From positions 1-56,054 of the forward strand of contig JAFTHU010000006.1 of NCBI GenBank assembly GCA_017457215.1: a stretch of 56,054 nucleotides of DNA. The letters are read 5' to 3'. The notes under the pieces were generated by a model. It was not told where the DNA came from and did no database searches. It was given only the letters and a program-made list of their open reading frames with translations. The stretch comes from Clostridia bacterium (GTDB taxonomy: Bacteria > Bacillota > Clostridia > Christensenellales > Borkfalkiaceae). The position numbers and the translations under genes were made by a program. Shown here piece by piece: positions 31,164 to 39,855 of this stretch. Each line of letters begins with the position of its first letter. Position 1 is the stretch's first letter.

Positions 31164-31790
31164 ATGGCGAGAGGCAAATTTATCACCTTCGAGGGGTGCG
31201 ATGGTTGCGGAAAAAGCACACAATTAAAATTGTTGAGCGATTATTTGGAAAAGGCAGGCGTGCCGCATATTTTTACACGTGAGCCAGGGGGCGGTAAAAT
31301 TTCCGAAGCCATTCGCGAGATTTTACTCAACGGAAAGAATGCAGAAATGACGGACGAATGTGAGGCGCTTTTATATGCCGCGGCGCGTATGCAACATCTT
31401 GCTGACCGCGTAGAGCCTGCTTTATCAGCGGGAAAATTGGTGATTTGTGACCGATACGTGGATTCGTCGTTGGCTTATCAGGCGTATGCGCGAGGATTGG
31501 GGGAAGAATTTGTTTCTCAAATCAACGGGCAGGCGTTAAAAAAATACCGTCCCGACGTAACGATATTTATCGATTTAACGCCGCAAGCAGCTTTTTTGCG
31601 TAAACACGGGGCGGATGAAAATGATAGATTGGAGCAAGCGGGTATGGCGTTTCACGAACGGGTATACGCGGGCTATAAAGCGGTGGCGGAGCAAGAACCC
31701 GAACGTGTGGTGTGCGTGGACGGAAATAAGACCCCACAGGAAATTTTTGAAGAAGTTCTACGCATTTTAAAAGAAAAAAATTGTCTATAA
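31164..31790 (+). CDS. tmk: Thymidylate kinase
   Basis: 208 residues. P-loop FEGCDGCGKSTQLKLL (residues about 8-20), DR(Y/x) motif CDRYVDSSLAYQ with the substrate-binding aspartate-arginine, and a LID region NDRLEQAGMAFHERV. It phosphorylates dTMP to dTDP for DNA synthesis. ATG at 31164 follows AGAGGAAAG. It is the last gene of the unit that starts near 28799; a hairpin at 31796 closes it. Confidence 0.96.
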   Translation: MARGKFITFEGCDGCGKSTQLKLLSDYLEKAGVPHIFTREPGGGKISEAIREILLNGKNAEMTDECEALLYAAARMQHLADRVEPALSAGKLVICDRYVDSSLAYQAYARGLGEEFVSQINGQALKKYRPDVTIFIDLTPQAAFLRKHGADENDRLEQAGMAFHERVYAGYKAVAEQEPERVVCVDGNKTPQEIFEEVLRILKEKNCL

Positions 31791-31795
31791 AGCGA

Positions 31796-31830
31796 ATATG
31801 GCTTGAATCTCAAGCCATATATTTTCTTAT
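31796..31830 (+). terminator. Perfect 11-bp hairpin, probable terminator after tmk
   Basis: ATATGGCTTGA (31796-31806) and TCAAGCCATAT (31810-31820) around a 3-base loop, followed by ATTTTCTT. It lies only 26 bases before the mntP start, so it may also act as an attenuator for mntP. Confidence 0.7.
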
Positions 31831-31846
31831 AGGGTAAGGAGAAAGA

Positions 31847-32506
31847 ATGGAAGTTTGGGAAATTGCGCTCTTGGGCGTTGCGCTTGCTATGGATGCTTGC
31901 GCCGTAGCAATGACGGACGGAATGACAAATCCGAAAATGCCTTTTTGGAAAGCTTTGTTGATTGGCGCTTTCTTTGGATTGTTCCAATGCCTGATGCCTT
32001 TACTTGGGTATTATATAACGGGTATTATTGCAGATGCTTTTATGAAAACGTTTGAAAAGATTTCTGCGTGGGTATCCTTTGTCTTGCTTGCGTTCTTGGG
32101 CGGAAAAATGTTGTATGAAAGCATACGGGAATTGCTTGCGGAAAGACGTGGCAAGGCAACGGAAAATTTTGAAACGGAGGGGGTATGTCCGTGTTCAATC
32201 GAAAACAAACAAAAAAAGGATTGTTCCGTTTTGCCGATGGGAACGTTACTTTTGCAGGCGGTTGCGACCTCTATTGACGCGTTGGCGGTGGGCGTTACTT
32301 TGCAAATGGCAAAATTGCACGGCGGGCTTGCGTTGGGGGCGTGGGGCGCTTCGGGATTAATTGGCATCATCACGTTCGGCTTGGCGCTTTCGGCGGTATA
32401 TCTTGGTAAAATGATAGGCAACCGTTTGGCGGATAAAGCGGGAATTTTCGGCGGCACAGTACTGCTGGGTATCGGCATTAAAATTTTGTTGGAAGGCTTG
32501 TTATAA
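31847..32506 (+). CDS. mntP: Manganese efflux pump MntP
   Basis: 219 residues with six hydrophobic segments. The MntP (DUF204) signature is in the first and fourth helices: LGVALAMDACAVAMTDGM and VATSIDALAVGVTL, whose aspartates line the metal path. A polar loop between helices 3 and 4 has two cysteines (VCPCSIENKQKKDC), which is unusual. MntP exports excess Mn(II). ATG at 31847 follows AAGGAGAAAGA. No separate promoter is clear: it may depend on readthrough of the tmk hairpin. Convergent with glyS beyond the terminators. Confidence 0.93.
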   Translation: MEVWEIALLGVALAMDACAVAMTDGMTNPKMPFWKALLIGAFFGLFQCLMPLLGYYITGIIADAFMKTFEKISAWVSFVLLAFLGGKMLYESIRELLAERRGKATENFETEGVCPCSIENKQKKDCSVLPMGTLLLQAVATSIDALAVGVTLQMAKLHGGLALGAWGASGLIGIITFGLALSAVYLGKMIGNRLADKAGIFGGTVLLGIGIKILLEGLL

Positions 32507-32543
32507 AGACAGGAAAGAACAAAAATCAATAAACGTAAAATAT

Positions 32544-32559
32544 AGTTTCACGTGAAAAC
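32544..32559. promoter_or_regulatory. Putative parS site (ParB/Spo0J binding)
   Basis: AGTTTCACGTGAAAAC matches the parS consensus TGTTTCACGTGAAACA at 13 of 16 positions. The central 12 bases TTTCACGTGAAA are a perfect palindrome. It is intergenic, next to a terminator stem that shares its last four bases. I found no second site in the window. Confidence 0.55.
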
Positions 32560-32590
32560 CCCGCCGAAAAATTCGGCGGGGTTTTCAAAA
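32554..32590. terminator. Strong terminator downstream of mntP
   Basis: Perfect 15-bp stem GAAAACCCCGCCGAA / TTCGGCGGGGTTTTC with a 3-base loop. Its A/T-rich ends serve as the U tract in either direction. Confidence 0.9.
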
Positions 32591-32591
32591 C

Positions 32592-32620
32592 AAAACGGCG
32601 GCTTTATCAGCCGCCGTTTT
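32592..32620. terminator. Strong terminator downstream of glyS
   Basis: Perfect 12-bp stem AAAACGGCGGCT / AGCCGCCGTTTT with loop TTATC. It lies between convergent mntP and glyS. Confidence 0.9.
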
Positions 32621-32634
32621 ATACGTATTCATGA

Positions 32635-34035
32635 TTAAAATTCGATTTTTTCTTCGATATATTTAATAGCTTCTTCCACGGAAACACGGATTTGTTCCAT
32701 GCTGTCGCGGTCGCGTACGGTAACGGTGTTGTCTTCCAAAGTTTGGAAATCGACGGTAACGCAGAAAGGCGTACCGATTTCGTCCTGACGGCGGTAGCGT
32801 TTACCGATAGAACCCGTAACGTCATAGGTCGAGGGGAATTTCTTGAACATTTTCGCATAAATTTCATCTGCTTTTTCCGACAGATTTTTCTGCAAAGGCA
32901 ATACCGCGCATTTGTAAGGAGCAAGGAAAGGATGCAAACGCAATACAGTACGAACGTCGTTCTTTTCCGCGTCTACGATTTCTTCGTCGTAAGCGTCCGT
33001 AAGGAAAGCAAGCACTACGCGGTCTGCGCCCAGCGAGGGTTCAACAACGTAAGGTACGTATCTTTCGTTGGTTACGGGGTCGAGATAGGTGATGGGCTTG
33101 CCGCATTCCTTTGCGTGCTGACTTAAATCGTAATCCGTTCTGTCTGCAACGCCCCAAAGTTCGCCCCAACCGAATGCAAACTTGTATTCGAAGTCCGTCG
33201 TCGCTTTCGAATAAAAACAAAGCTCTTCGGGGGAATGGTCGCGAAGGTGTAAATTTTCCGCTTTCATACCGAGAGAAAGCAACCAATCGCGGCAGTAATC
33301 TTTCCAATAAGCGAACCATTCCAAATCTGTGCCCGGCTTGCAGAAGAATTCAAGTTCCATCTGTTCAAATTCACGGGTGCGGAAGGTGAAGTTACCCGGT
33401 GTGATTTCGTTACGGAAGGATTTACCGATTTGTGCGATACCGAAAGGTACGCGCATACGGGTAGAACGCTGTACGTTTTCAAAGTTTACGAAAATACCCT
33501 GCGCCGTTTCCGGACGGAGATATACGGTGTTCGCGCTGTCCTCGGTAACGCCTTGGAAAGTTTTGAACATCAAATTAAATTTACGGATAGAGGTAAAATC
33601 GGAATTGCCGCAAATGGGACAAACGATTTTATTATCGTTGACAAATGCCTGCAAAGCGTCGTTATCCATTGCTTCTACTTTTATATCCAACCCCTTTTTC
33701 GCAACGTAGCTTTCCACAAGGTTGTCTGCGCGGTGGCGGGCTTTACAGCTCTTACAATCCATCAAAGGGTCGGAGAATCCGCCCAAATGCCCAGAAGCTT
33801 GCCAGGTGCGCGTGTTCATCAAAATAGCGCAATCTACGCCCGTGTTATAAGGGTTTTCTTGTACAAACTTTTTCCACCAAGCCTTTTTGACGTTGTTTTT
33901 CAATTCTACGCCCAAAGGACCGTAATCCCACGTGTTTGCCAAACCGCCGTAGATTTCGCTGCCAGGGAAAATAAACCCTCTGTTTTTACAAAGGGAAACG
34001 AGTTTTTCCATTGTTACCGCTCTTTTTTCTGCCAT
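32635..34035 (-). CDS. glyS: Glycyl-tRNA synthetase, homodimeric type
   Basis: 466 residues; ATG at 34035 follows GAGAGGTTATACGGTT, and the ORF start at 34068 is too early. This is the single-chain alpha2 class II enzyme, not the two-subunit GlyQ/GlyS type. Motifs: [24 protein letters not shown] at the N-terminus, zinc-binding cysteines in [10 protein letters not shown] and CPICGN, motif 2 [28 protein letters not shown], and motif 3 [15 protein letters not shown]. The C-terminal anticodon-binding domain spans about 370-466. It charges tRNA-Gly. Strong promoter upstream; no T-box leader is visible in the short 5' region. Confidence 0.97.
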   Translation of the reverse strand: MAEKRAVTMEKLVSLCKNRGFIFPGSEIYGGLANTWDYGPLGVELKNNVKKAWWKKFVQENPYNTGVDCAILMNTRTWQASGHLGGFSDPLMDCKSCKARHRADNLVESYVAKKGLDIKVEAMDNDALQAFVNDNKIVCPICGNSDFTSIRKFNLMFKTFQGVTEDSANTVYLRPETAQGIFVNFENVQRSTRMRVPFGIAQIGKSFRNEITPGNFTFRTREFEQMELEFFCKPGTDLEWFAYWKDYCRDWLLSLGMKAENLHLRDHSPEELCFYSKATTDFEYKFAFGWGELWGVADRTDYDLSQHAKECGKPITYLDPVTNERYVPYVVEPSLGADRVVLAFLTDAYDEEIVDAEKNDVRTVLRLHPFLAPYKCAVLPLQKNLSEKADEIYAKMFKKFPSTYDVTGSIGKRYRRQDEIGTPFCVTVDFQTLEDNTVTVRDRDSMEQIRVSVEEAIKYIEEKIEF

Positions 34036-34072
34036 AACCGTATAACCTCTCAAAAAAATTGTTATCAATACT

Positions 34073-34101
34073 ATTATACAATGTTCGAGGCGTCAAGTCA
34101 A
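34073..34101 (-). promoter_or_regulatory. Sigma-A promoter of glyS
   Basis: On the minus strand, TTGACT (34101-34096), a 17-bp spacer and TATAAT (34078-34073), about 38 bases before the ATG. Confidence 0.88.
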
Positions 34102-34184
34102 ACGATTTTTTACAGGTTGTGCGGCTCGGCGTGCGGATTTTTATAAAAAAGAACAAAAAAATTAAAAAAAATGTGGGCGAATAA

Positions 34185-34213
34185 TTCCATTTTTTTGAAA
34201 TATGTGGTATAAT
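34185..34213 (+). promoter_or_regulatory. Probable promoter of fhs
   Basis: A perfect TATAAT at 34208-34213; 17 bases upstream the hexamer is TTCCAT (34185-34190), a weak -35. Confidence 0.55.
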
Positions 34214-34247
34214 GATAAAATGAAAAACAAAAACGAAGGAGAAATTT

Positions 34248-35903
34248 ATGCTTTCGGATATTGAAATTGCGGAATCTGCGGAACTTATCGACATTCGCGA
34301 AGTTGCAAAAACTCTTAATCTTACAGAGAACGAATTAGAGTTATACGGAAAATATAAGGCAAAAATTTCCCTGCCCAAAGGTGCGGAAAGAAAAGCCAAG
34401 TTGATTTTGGTAACGGCAATCAATCCCACGGCTTCGGGCGAGGGAAAGACGACGGTTTCTATCGGGCTTGCAGACGGGTTGTCTAAAATTGGCAAACGTG
34501 CGTGTCTTGCCTTGCGCGAACCCTCTCTTGGGCCTGTATTCGGTATCAAAGGCGGCGCGGCAGGCGGCGGGTATGCGCAAGTTGTGCCCATGGCAGACAT
34601 CAATTTGCATTTCACGGGGGATTTACACGCAATCACGGCGGCAAATAATCTGCTTTGCGCGTTGATGGATAACCATATTTTCCGTGGGAATGAACTCAAA
34701 ATCGATACGAATAATATTTATTTCCACCGTTGTATGGATATGAACGAGCGTCAGCTTATCAATATCACAATCGGCGGAAAGGGCAGAGGGGTGGAACGTG
34801 AAGACCACTTCGACATTACGGCGGCAAGCGAAATTATGGCGGTGCTCTGCCTTGCGACGGATATTGACGATTTGAAAAAGCGTTTGAGCAATATCATCGT
34901 TGGTTTAAATACGGACGGCGATTACGTGCGCGCCAAGGATATTCCCGGTGCGGTAGGCTCGATGGCGGTGCTTTTGAAAGAAGCTATGAAGCCCAACCTT
35001 GTACAAACGTTGGAACATACGCCTGCTATTATTCACGGCGGGCCGTTTGCAAATATTGCGCACGGCTGTAACAGCGTGCAGGCGACGTACGCGGCAATGA
35101 GCCTTGCAGAGTATGCGGTTACGGAAGCGGGATTCGGCGCAGACCTCGGTGCGGAAAAATTCCTGGATACCAAGTGCCGCGCGGCGGGTATTGAACCGAA
35201 CTGCGTAGTAATCGTTGCGACGGTAAAAGCGTTGAAGCTCCACGGCGGCGCAGACAAAGCGACGCTTTCGCAAGAGAATTTGGACGCGCTTGCAAAAGGT
35301 ATGCCCAACCTTTTAAAACATATTGAAAACATCAAAAACGTATACAAAAAACCCGTTGTGGTAGCGATGAACAGATTCTTCACCGACACGCAGGCGGAAA
35401 CGGATTTTGTTATCAAAACGGTACGCGAGGCGGGTTCGGTGGCTGTATTCACCGACGTATTCTTAAAAGGCGGAGAGGGCGGTAAAGAGCTTGCCGAAGA
35501 GGTAGTGAAAGCTTGTGAAATCCCTTCGAAAATGGAATATCCGTATGCGCTCAACGAGGGCGTGTGTCAAAAAATTGAAAATATCGCCAAAAAGATTTAC
35601 GGCGCAGACGGCGTAGATTTTTCGGAAGAAGCGCTTGCAAAAATTCAAACGATTGAAGAAAAAGGCTGCGGGAATTTGCCCGTTATCATTGCAAAAACAC
35701 AATATTCGCTGTCGGACAATGCAGAATTGTTGGGAAGACCTACGGGCTTTAGAATTACGGTACGCGATATCGTGTTAAAGGGCGGCGCAGGCTTTATCGT
35801 GGCGATTGCAGGGAAAATTATGTTGATGCCCGGTTTGGGGGCGCACCCTGCCGCAGAAAAAATCGATTTGCTTTCCGACGGCACAATCGTAGGTTTGTCT
35901 TAA
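34248..35903 (+). CDS. fhs: Formate-tetrahydrofolate ligase
   Basis: 551 residues, near the usual 556. P-loop [20 protein letters not shown] (about 65-84), then [37 protein letters not shown] and a C-terminal [12 protein letters not shown]. The enzyme makes 10-formyl-THF from formate, THF and ATP, the entry of formate into one-carbon metabolism and into the methyl branch of acetogenesis in Clostridia. ATG at 34248 follows GAAGGAG. Alone here, without folD or other Wood-Ljungdahl genes, so a biosynthetic role is as likely as acetogenesis. Confidence 0.97.
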   Translation: MLSDIEIAESAELIDIREVAKTLNLTENELELYGKYKAKISLPKGAERKAKLILVTAINPTASGEGKTTVSIGLADGLSKIGKRACLALREPSLGPVFGIKGGAAGGGYAQVVPMADINLHFTGDLHAITAANNLLCALMDNHIFRGNELKIDTNNIYFHRCMDMNERQLINITIGGKGRGVEREDHFDITAASEIMAVLCLATDIDDLKKRLSNIIVGLNTDGDYVRAKDIPGAVGSMAVLLKEAMKPNLVQTLEHTPAIIHGGPFANIAHGCNSVQATYAAMSLAEYAVTEAGFGADLGAEKFLDTKCRAAGIEPNCVVIVATVKALKLHGGADKATLSQENLDALAKGMPNLLKHIENIKNVYKKPVVVAMNRFFTDTQAETDFVIKTVREAGSVAVFTDVFLKGGEGGKELAEEVVKACEIPSKMEYPYALNEGVCQKIENIAKKIYGADGVDFSEEALAKIQTIEEKGCGNLPVIIAKTQYSLSDNAELLGRPTGFRITVRDIVLKGGAGFIVAIAGKIMLMPGLGAHPAAEKIDLLSDGTIVGLS

Positions 35904-35905
35904 AA

Positions 35906-35933
35906 ACGTATCGCAAACGATGTTTGCATACGT
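35906..35933. repeat. Inverted repeat between fhs and glnS (first)
   Basis: ACGTAT-C-GCAAAC pairs with GTTTGC-ATACGT around GAT: a 12-bp stem with one bulged C. No T run follows, so it is not a standard terminator. Confidence 0.75.
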
Positions 35934-35949
35934 GGAACGGAGTATTTAA

Positions 35950-35966
35950 GAATTGCATTGCAATTC
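35950..35966. repeat. Inverted repeat between fhs and glnS (second)
   Basis: GAATTGCA-T-TGCAATTC, a perfect 17-base palindrome, 26 bases before the glnS start codon. It could be an operator or fold in the mRNA. Confidence 0.8.
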
Positions 35967-35991
35967 AAATCATTCTATAAAGGTATTATAT

Positions 35992-37623
35992 ATGAAACCG
36001 ATTGAAGCAACGAACTTTATTGAACAGATTATTAACGACGATATAGAAAGCGGGAAAATCAGCGCGGTGCAGACTCGTTTTCCGCCTGAACCCAACGGCT
36101 ATTTGCATATCGGGCATATTAAAAGTATGCTCGTCAATTTCGGTACGGCGAAGAAATACGACGGCAAATGCAATCTTTTCTTCGACGACACCAACCCGTC
36201 CAAAGAAAAGACGGAATTCGTAGACGCCATTCGCAAAGACATAGAATGGGTGGGCTACCATTGGGCGAAAGAAGTGTATGCGTCCGATTTCTTCCCTGTT
36301 ATTTACGAATATGCGGAAAAATTGATTATGGACGGCAAGGCGTTCGTCTGCGATTTATCGCCCGAAGAAATCAGCGCGACCCGCGGCACGCTCACCGAAG
36401 CAGGCAAGGAAAGCCCGTATCGCAACCGTTCCGTAGAAGAAAATTTACAATTATTCCGTGAAATGAAAGAGGGAAAATACCCCGATGGAAGCAAATGTTT
36501 GCGCGCGAAAATTGATATGGCTTCGCCGAATATGAATATGCGCGACCCTGTTATTTACCGTATTTTGCGCTGTACTCATCACCGTACGGGGGACGCGTGG
36601 TGCATTTATCCTATGTACGATTACGCGCATCCCATTTGCGATTATTTGCAGGGCGTAACGCATTCCCTTTGCACGTTGGAATTTGAAGATCACAGACCCC
36701 TTTACGATTGGGTGGGTATTCAACTTGGTTTTGCGCCGAAGCCCCGTCAAATCGAATTTGCACGTCTTGCGGTAACCAATACGGTGATGTCCAAGCGCTA
36801 CCTTAAAAAGTTGGTAGAAGAGGGGCACATGCACGGTTGGGACGACCCCCGTATGCCTACGGTTACAGGCTTGCGTAACCGCGGCGTACCGCCTGAAGCG
36901 TTGTTGGATTTCTGCACGAAAATCGGTATCGTAAAGGCGAATTCCGAGTGTCAGCTTGCTTATTTGGAAGCGTGCATTCGCGACAATCTCAACGAGAATG
37001 CAGAGCGTGCGATGGCGGTGTTAGACCCGTTGAAAGTAACGATTACCAATTACACGGGCGAAGAGTTGTTGGAATCGGCAATTCACCCCTTAAAACCCGA
37101 GCTGGGGACGAGAAAAGTGGCGTTTTCGAGCGAAGTTTATATTGACAGAGCGGATTTCGCGCTTGTGCCGCCGCCCAAATATCAGCGTTTGAAACCGGAC
37201 GGATACGTGCGTTTAAAAGGCGCGTACATTATTCATTGCGACGAAGTTATCACCGACGAAAACGGCAACGTAACGGAACTGAAATGTTCGTATGTTCCCG
37301 AAAGCCGTTCGTCCAACGATACCAGCGGTATCAAGGTAAAGGGTACGATTCAATGGGTAGACGGCAAGACGGGCGTAGATGTGGAAATCCGCAAATACGC
37401 ACCCCTTTTGAAAGACGCCGAATATGCGGGGCAGGATTTTACCGAACGTATGAATTTGGACAGTGAAAAGATTTTCTTCGGCAAGGCAGAACCGTATCTT
37501 GCAGAAAGCGAAGAAAATAAGGCATTCCAGCTTATGCGCATTGGGTATTATAAAAAATGCACCGAAAACGGAAAATTAGTACTTTCCGAAATCGTTTCAT
37601 TGAAAGATAATTTTAACAAGTAA
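35992..37623 (+). CDS. glnS: Glutaminyl-tRNA synthetase
   Basis: 543 residues from ATG at 35992 with an AAAGG site; the ORF start at 35953 lacks one. Class I motifs: HIGH in RFPPEPNGYLHIGHIKSM (residues about 34-48), FDDTNPSKE, and the KMSKS counterpart TVMSKRYLKKLVEEG. GlnRS rather than GluRS is supported by the long YLHIGHIKS context, the HHRTGDAWCIYPMYDYAHPI block and the two C-terminal beta-barrels (about 340-543). It charges tRNA-Gln directly. Many Firmicutes lack it and use GatCAB transamidation, so its presence is notable. It may be co-transcribed with fhs, although dyads lie between them. Confidence 0.95.
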   Translation: MKPIEATNFIEQIINDDIESGKISAVQTRFPPEPNGYLHIGHIKSMLVNFGTAKKYDGKCNLFFDDTNPSKEKTEFVDAIRKDIEWVGYHWAKEVYASDFFPVIYEYAEKLIMDGKAFVCDLSPEEISATRGTLTEAGKESPYRNRSVEENLQLFREMKEGKYPDGSKCLRAKIDMASPNMNMRDPVIYRILRCTHHRTGDAWCIYPMYDYAHPICDYLQGVTHSLCTLEFEDHRPLYDWVGIQLGFAPKPRQIEFARLAVTNTVMSKRYLKKLVEEGHMHGWDDPRMPTVTGLRNRGVPPEALLDFCTKIGIVKANSECQLAYLEACIRDNLNENAERAMAVLDPLKVTITNYTGEELLESAIHPLKPELGTRKVAFSSEVYIDRADFALVPPPKYQRLKPDGYVRLKGAYIIHCDEVITDENGNVTELKCSYVPESRSSNDTSGIKVKGTIQWVDGKTGVDVEIRKYAPLLKDAEYAGQDFTERMNLDSEKIFFGKAEPYLAESEENKAFQLMRIGYYKKCTENGKLVLSEIVSLKDNFNK

Positions 37624-37633
37624 AAGCGAAATA

Positions 37634-37668
37634 AAAAGTGAGCCTTGAAACGGCTCACTTTTTTGCTG
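37634..37668. terminator. Bidirectional terminator between glnS and spoVT
   Basis: AAAAGTGAGCC (37634-37644) / GGCTCACTTTT (37652-37662), with T runs on both strands, between convergent genes. Confidence 0.92.
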
Positions 37669-37712
37669 TTTTCCGTCAAACGATAGGGAATGGTATGCAA
37701 CGAACACAAAAA

Positions 37713-38258
37713 TTACTCAAACTGATTTGCCAAAATATCTGCGGTTAAACGGGCGAGGTTCATATCGCTGCCGTCCATTTTTGCGCCGTCTTCTTTCGAG
37801 AGAACGGCAACAGCGCCAAGACAATCTCCGCCTGATACAATGGGAACGATTACCTGCGCGGTGATGCCTTCTTCGCGTGTGTTGGTGATGGGTAAAATAT
37901 CCCCGCCCTCTGCCGCGTTAGCGATATAACTGCGCCGTTCTCGCATAATTCGGTCCATATCCTCTGAAAGTGCTTTGCCGTCAAGGTCTTTTTTACCCTC
38001 GCCAAAAGCGTGCAAAATGCCGTCCGTATCGCAAATAACGGCAAGTTTTCCGCTTAAATCGTTCAGAGAACGGGCGGTTGCCTTGCTGAATTTTTCCAAA
38101 GTTGCGATGGGCGAATATTTTTTGAGCATCAGCTCATCACGGTCAGTGAATATTTCGAGGGGATCGCCCTCTTTAATGCGGAGCGTACGGCGGATTTCTT
38201 TGGGAATAACCACTCTGCCAAGCTCGTCGATTCTTCTAACAATTCCGGTTGCTTTCAT
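37713..38258 (-). CDS. spoVT: Stage V sporulation protein T
   Basis: 181 residues. The N-terminal AbrB-type swapped-hairpin DNA-binding domain (about 1-50) has MKATGIVRRIDELGRVVIPK and RTLRIKEGDPLEIF. A C-terminal GAF-like domain (about 55-181) has the regulatory fold seen in SpoVT. It is the late forespore regulator that modulates sigma-G genes and hence spore coat and germination properties. ATG at 38258 follows TGGAGGAAATTT. A sigma-G-like promoter lies upstream, as in Bacillus, where spoVT is a sigma-G target. In Bacillus it neighbours spoVB; here they are 27 kb apart. Confidence 0.96.
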   Translation of the reverse strand: MKATGIVRRIDELGRVVIPKEIRRTLRIKEGDPLEIFTDRDELMLKKYSPIATLEKFSKATARSLNDLSGKLAVICDTDGILHAFGEGKKDLDGKALSEDMDRIMRERRSYIANAAEGGDILPITNTREEGITAQVIVPIVSGGDCLGAVAVLSKEDGAKMDGSDMNLARLTADILANQFE

Positions 38259-38279
38259 AAATTTCCTCCATTTACAAGT

Positions 38280-38309
38280 TATTTTGGGTAGAAAAAGTGG
38301 AAATATGCA
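38280..38309 (-). promoter_or_regulatory. Candidate sigma-G promoter of spoVT
   Basis: On the minus strand, TGCATA (38309-38304), a 17-bp spacer and CAAAATA (38286-38280), six of seven bases of CATAATA. About 22 bases before the start codon. Confidence 0.5.
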
Positions 38310-38367
38310 CAGAAAAAGGAAGAAATGAATTTTTTTGATTTTTTTTCGAAAGTGGGGATAAAATGAG

Positions 38368-38396
38368 TTGACAAAGGTTATTGGTTGAGATATAAT
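38368..38396 (+). promoter_or_regulatory. Sigma-A promoter of tRNA-Leu
   Basis: TTGACA at 38368-38373, a 17-bp spacer and TATAAT at 38391-38396, 14 bases before the tRNA. Confidence 0.92.
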
Positions 38397-38409
38397 ATAG
38401 TTCGTTAAT

Positions 38410-38494
38410 GCGGTCGTGGCGGAACTGGCAGACGCGCAAGACTAAGGATCTTGTGGGTAACTCCATGCAGGTTCAATTCCTGTCGACCGCACCA
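38410..38494 (+). tRNA. tRNA-Leu (AAG)
   Basis: An 85-base class II tRNA with long variable arm. Acceptor GCGGTCG / CGACCGC, discriminator A, encoded CCA. Anticodon arm CAAGA-CTAAGGA-TCTTG: after C32 and T33, positions 34-36 are AAG, reading CUU. The variable arm is TGGGTAACTCCA and the T loop TTCAATT. A34 would need deamination to inosine by TadA to read more than CUU. A34-tRNA-Leu is uncommon in bacteria. Confidence 0.95.
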
Positions 38495-38495
38495 A

Positions 38496-38534
38496 AAACA
38501 GCGAACTCCCGAAAGGGATTTCGCTGTTTTTTTG
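38496..38534 (+). terminator. Terminator of tRNA-Leu
   Basis: AAACAGCGAA pairs with TTCGCTGTTT, with an inner CCC-GAAA-GGG helix, then a T run. Confidence 0.9.
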
Positions 38535-38569
38535 TGTCGTCGATAGTCGCGCGAAATTGCAGGTTTGCT

Positions 38570-39847
38570 TTACTTCTGTATCACCGTTACTTTATGCCGT
38601 CCGTCGGAAACAACGGTGTTTTTTAAAAGGGGCGTGTTTTCTACCGTAAGCTGTACGGGGGGATAGGAAAGCCCGTCCAAATCAAATCCCTCAAAAAGAA
38701 TTTTTGCGTCCTTAATATCGGAGTTTTTTATCGTGATATTTTCTACGGGATAATTTGCTCTGAAAAAAGTTTGAACGTCCGCTTCGATACACACGTTTTC
38801 AAAGGTGATATTCCCTTGCGGAACGGGTTTGCTCCCCTTTGTAAAACTTCTTGCGTAAGTATCGTAGTTCAGGTCTATCGCGACGGAAATACTTCTCTTT
38901 TTTTGCAGGTGAATATCTTTCAAGAGAATATTTCGGCAACCGCAATCGTACAATTCGCCTTCTTGAGTGCAAACCCAATTTATTCCGTCGTATTCCCGTA
39001 CCCCGCTCGTGTGAGAAGGAGGCGTTTCCGACCTGTAAAGTTTTCCGTCCGTGGGGTTCATCACGACACGGTATACCCTATTTTGATAGACGGCGGTATC
39101 CGAGTGGTGTACGAGCATGCCCTTGCTCCACTTCACCCAAGCGCCTCCCAAGATACGGCAAAAGTAACCCGTTGTGCTGTCATCGGCAAGGTCGTAGCAG
39201 TCTTCTATCAAGCCGTTTTCTATCCAACCGACGTGGGTGTTGGAAACGGAATAATCGAAAGCATTGAGGGCGATGGGGTCGTCGTAGGTCTTAAACTTCC
39301 CGTGACGGATAATGAAATTTTTACCCATACCGAGGTGCACGCCGTCCTTGTTTCCCTCTATATAAAGCTTGTCTAAAAGAATCCCGTTAAAGGCGCTTAT
39401 CTGCAATCCATAGTCTTTTTTCAGCAAGCCGACGCAAGAAAAATCGTAAATTTCCAAATTTTCCACGTGCAAGAAAGCTACCTGTGCTCGCAACCCCACT
39501 TTTTTCGCTGTCCCGCCAAAGCCCGTACTCTCCACGCCGTTGCAAAGAAGATGTAAGCCCGTAATTTTTATATTGCGGTTTGTTAGGCCGTCGAAAGCGC
39601 CTTTATTGATAAAAACGTTCCCGTTGACGCCCGTTGTGCTCGGCTGACGGATAATCGTAATTCCTTTTTCGAAAGTGAGCGTCGTGTTATCGCCGACGTA
39701 GACCGTCTCGGAAAGGAAGTAATCCCCTGCTAAAGAAACGACGATTTCGCCGCCTTTATCGAGTGCTTTCTGCAAAGCGGTAGCGTTCGTTTCCCCATCG
39801 TTTTGGGGCAGAAAACCAAAATGGTTGGCGTTGATGACCGTGTTCAT
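38570..39847 (-). CDS. Right-handed beta-helix polysaccharide enzyme (pectate-lyase/GH28-like)
   Basis: 425 residues, no signal peptide. The opening NHFGFLPQNDGETNATALQKAL is the pectate lyase superfamily start, followed by about ten beta-helix coils with regularly spaced I/L/V stacks (NRNIKITGLHLLCNG, VENLEIYDFSCVG, NGILLDKLYIEGNKDG). The central CYDLADDSTTGYF and DDPIALNAFD hold aspartates that could be catalytic, but I cannot place it in one family. Cytoplasmic action on imported oligosaccharides is suggested. Its GAGGTG ribosome site overlaps the stop of the EamA gene upstream, so the two are co-translated. Confidence 0.75.
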   Translation of the reverse strand: MNTVINANHFGFLPQNDGETNATALQKALDKGGEIVVSLAGDYFLSETVYVGDNTTLTFEKGITIIRQPSTTGVNGNVFINKGAFDGLTNRNIKITGLHLLCNGVESTGFGGTAKKVGLRAQVAFLHVENLEIYDFSCVGLLKKDYGLQISAFNGILLDKLYIEGNKDGVHLGMGKNFIIRHGKFKTYDDPIALNAFDYSVSNTHVGWIENGLIEDCYDLADDSTTGYFCRILGGAWVKWSKGMLVHHSDTAVYQNRVYRVVMNPTDGKLYRSETPPSHTSGVREYDGINWVCTQEGELYDCGCRNILLKDIHLQKKRSISVAIDLNYDTYARSFTKGSKPVPQGNITFENVCIEADVQTFFRANYPVENITIKNSDIKDAKILFEGFDLDGLSYPPVQLTVENTPLLKNTVVSDGRHKVTVIQK

Positions 39848-39855
39848 GTTTCACC

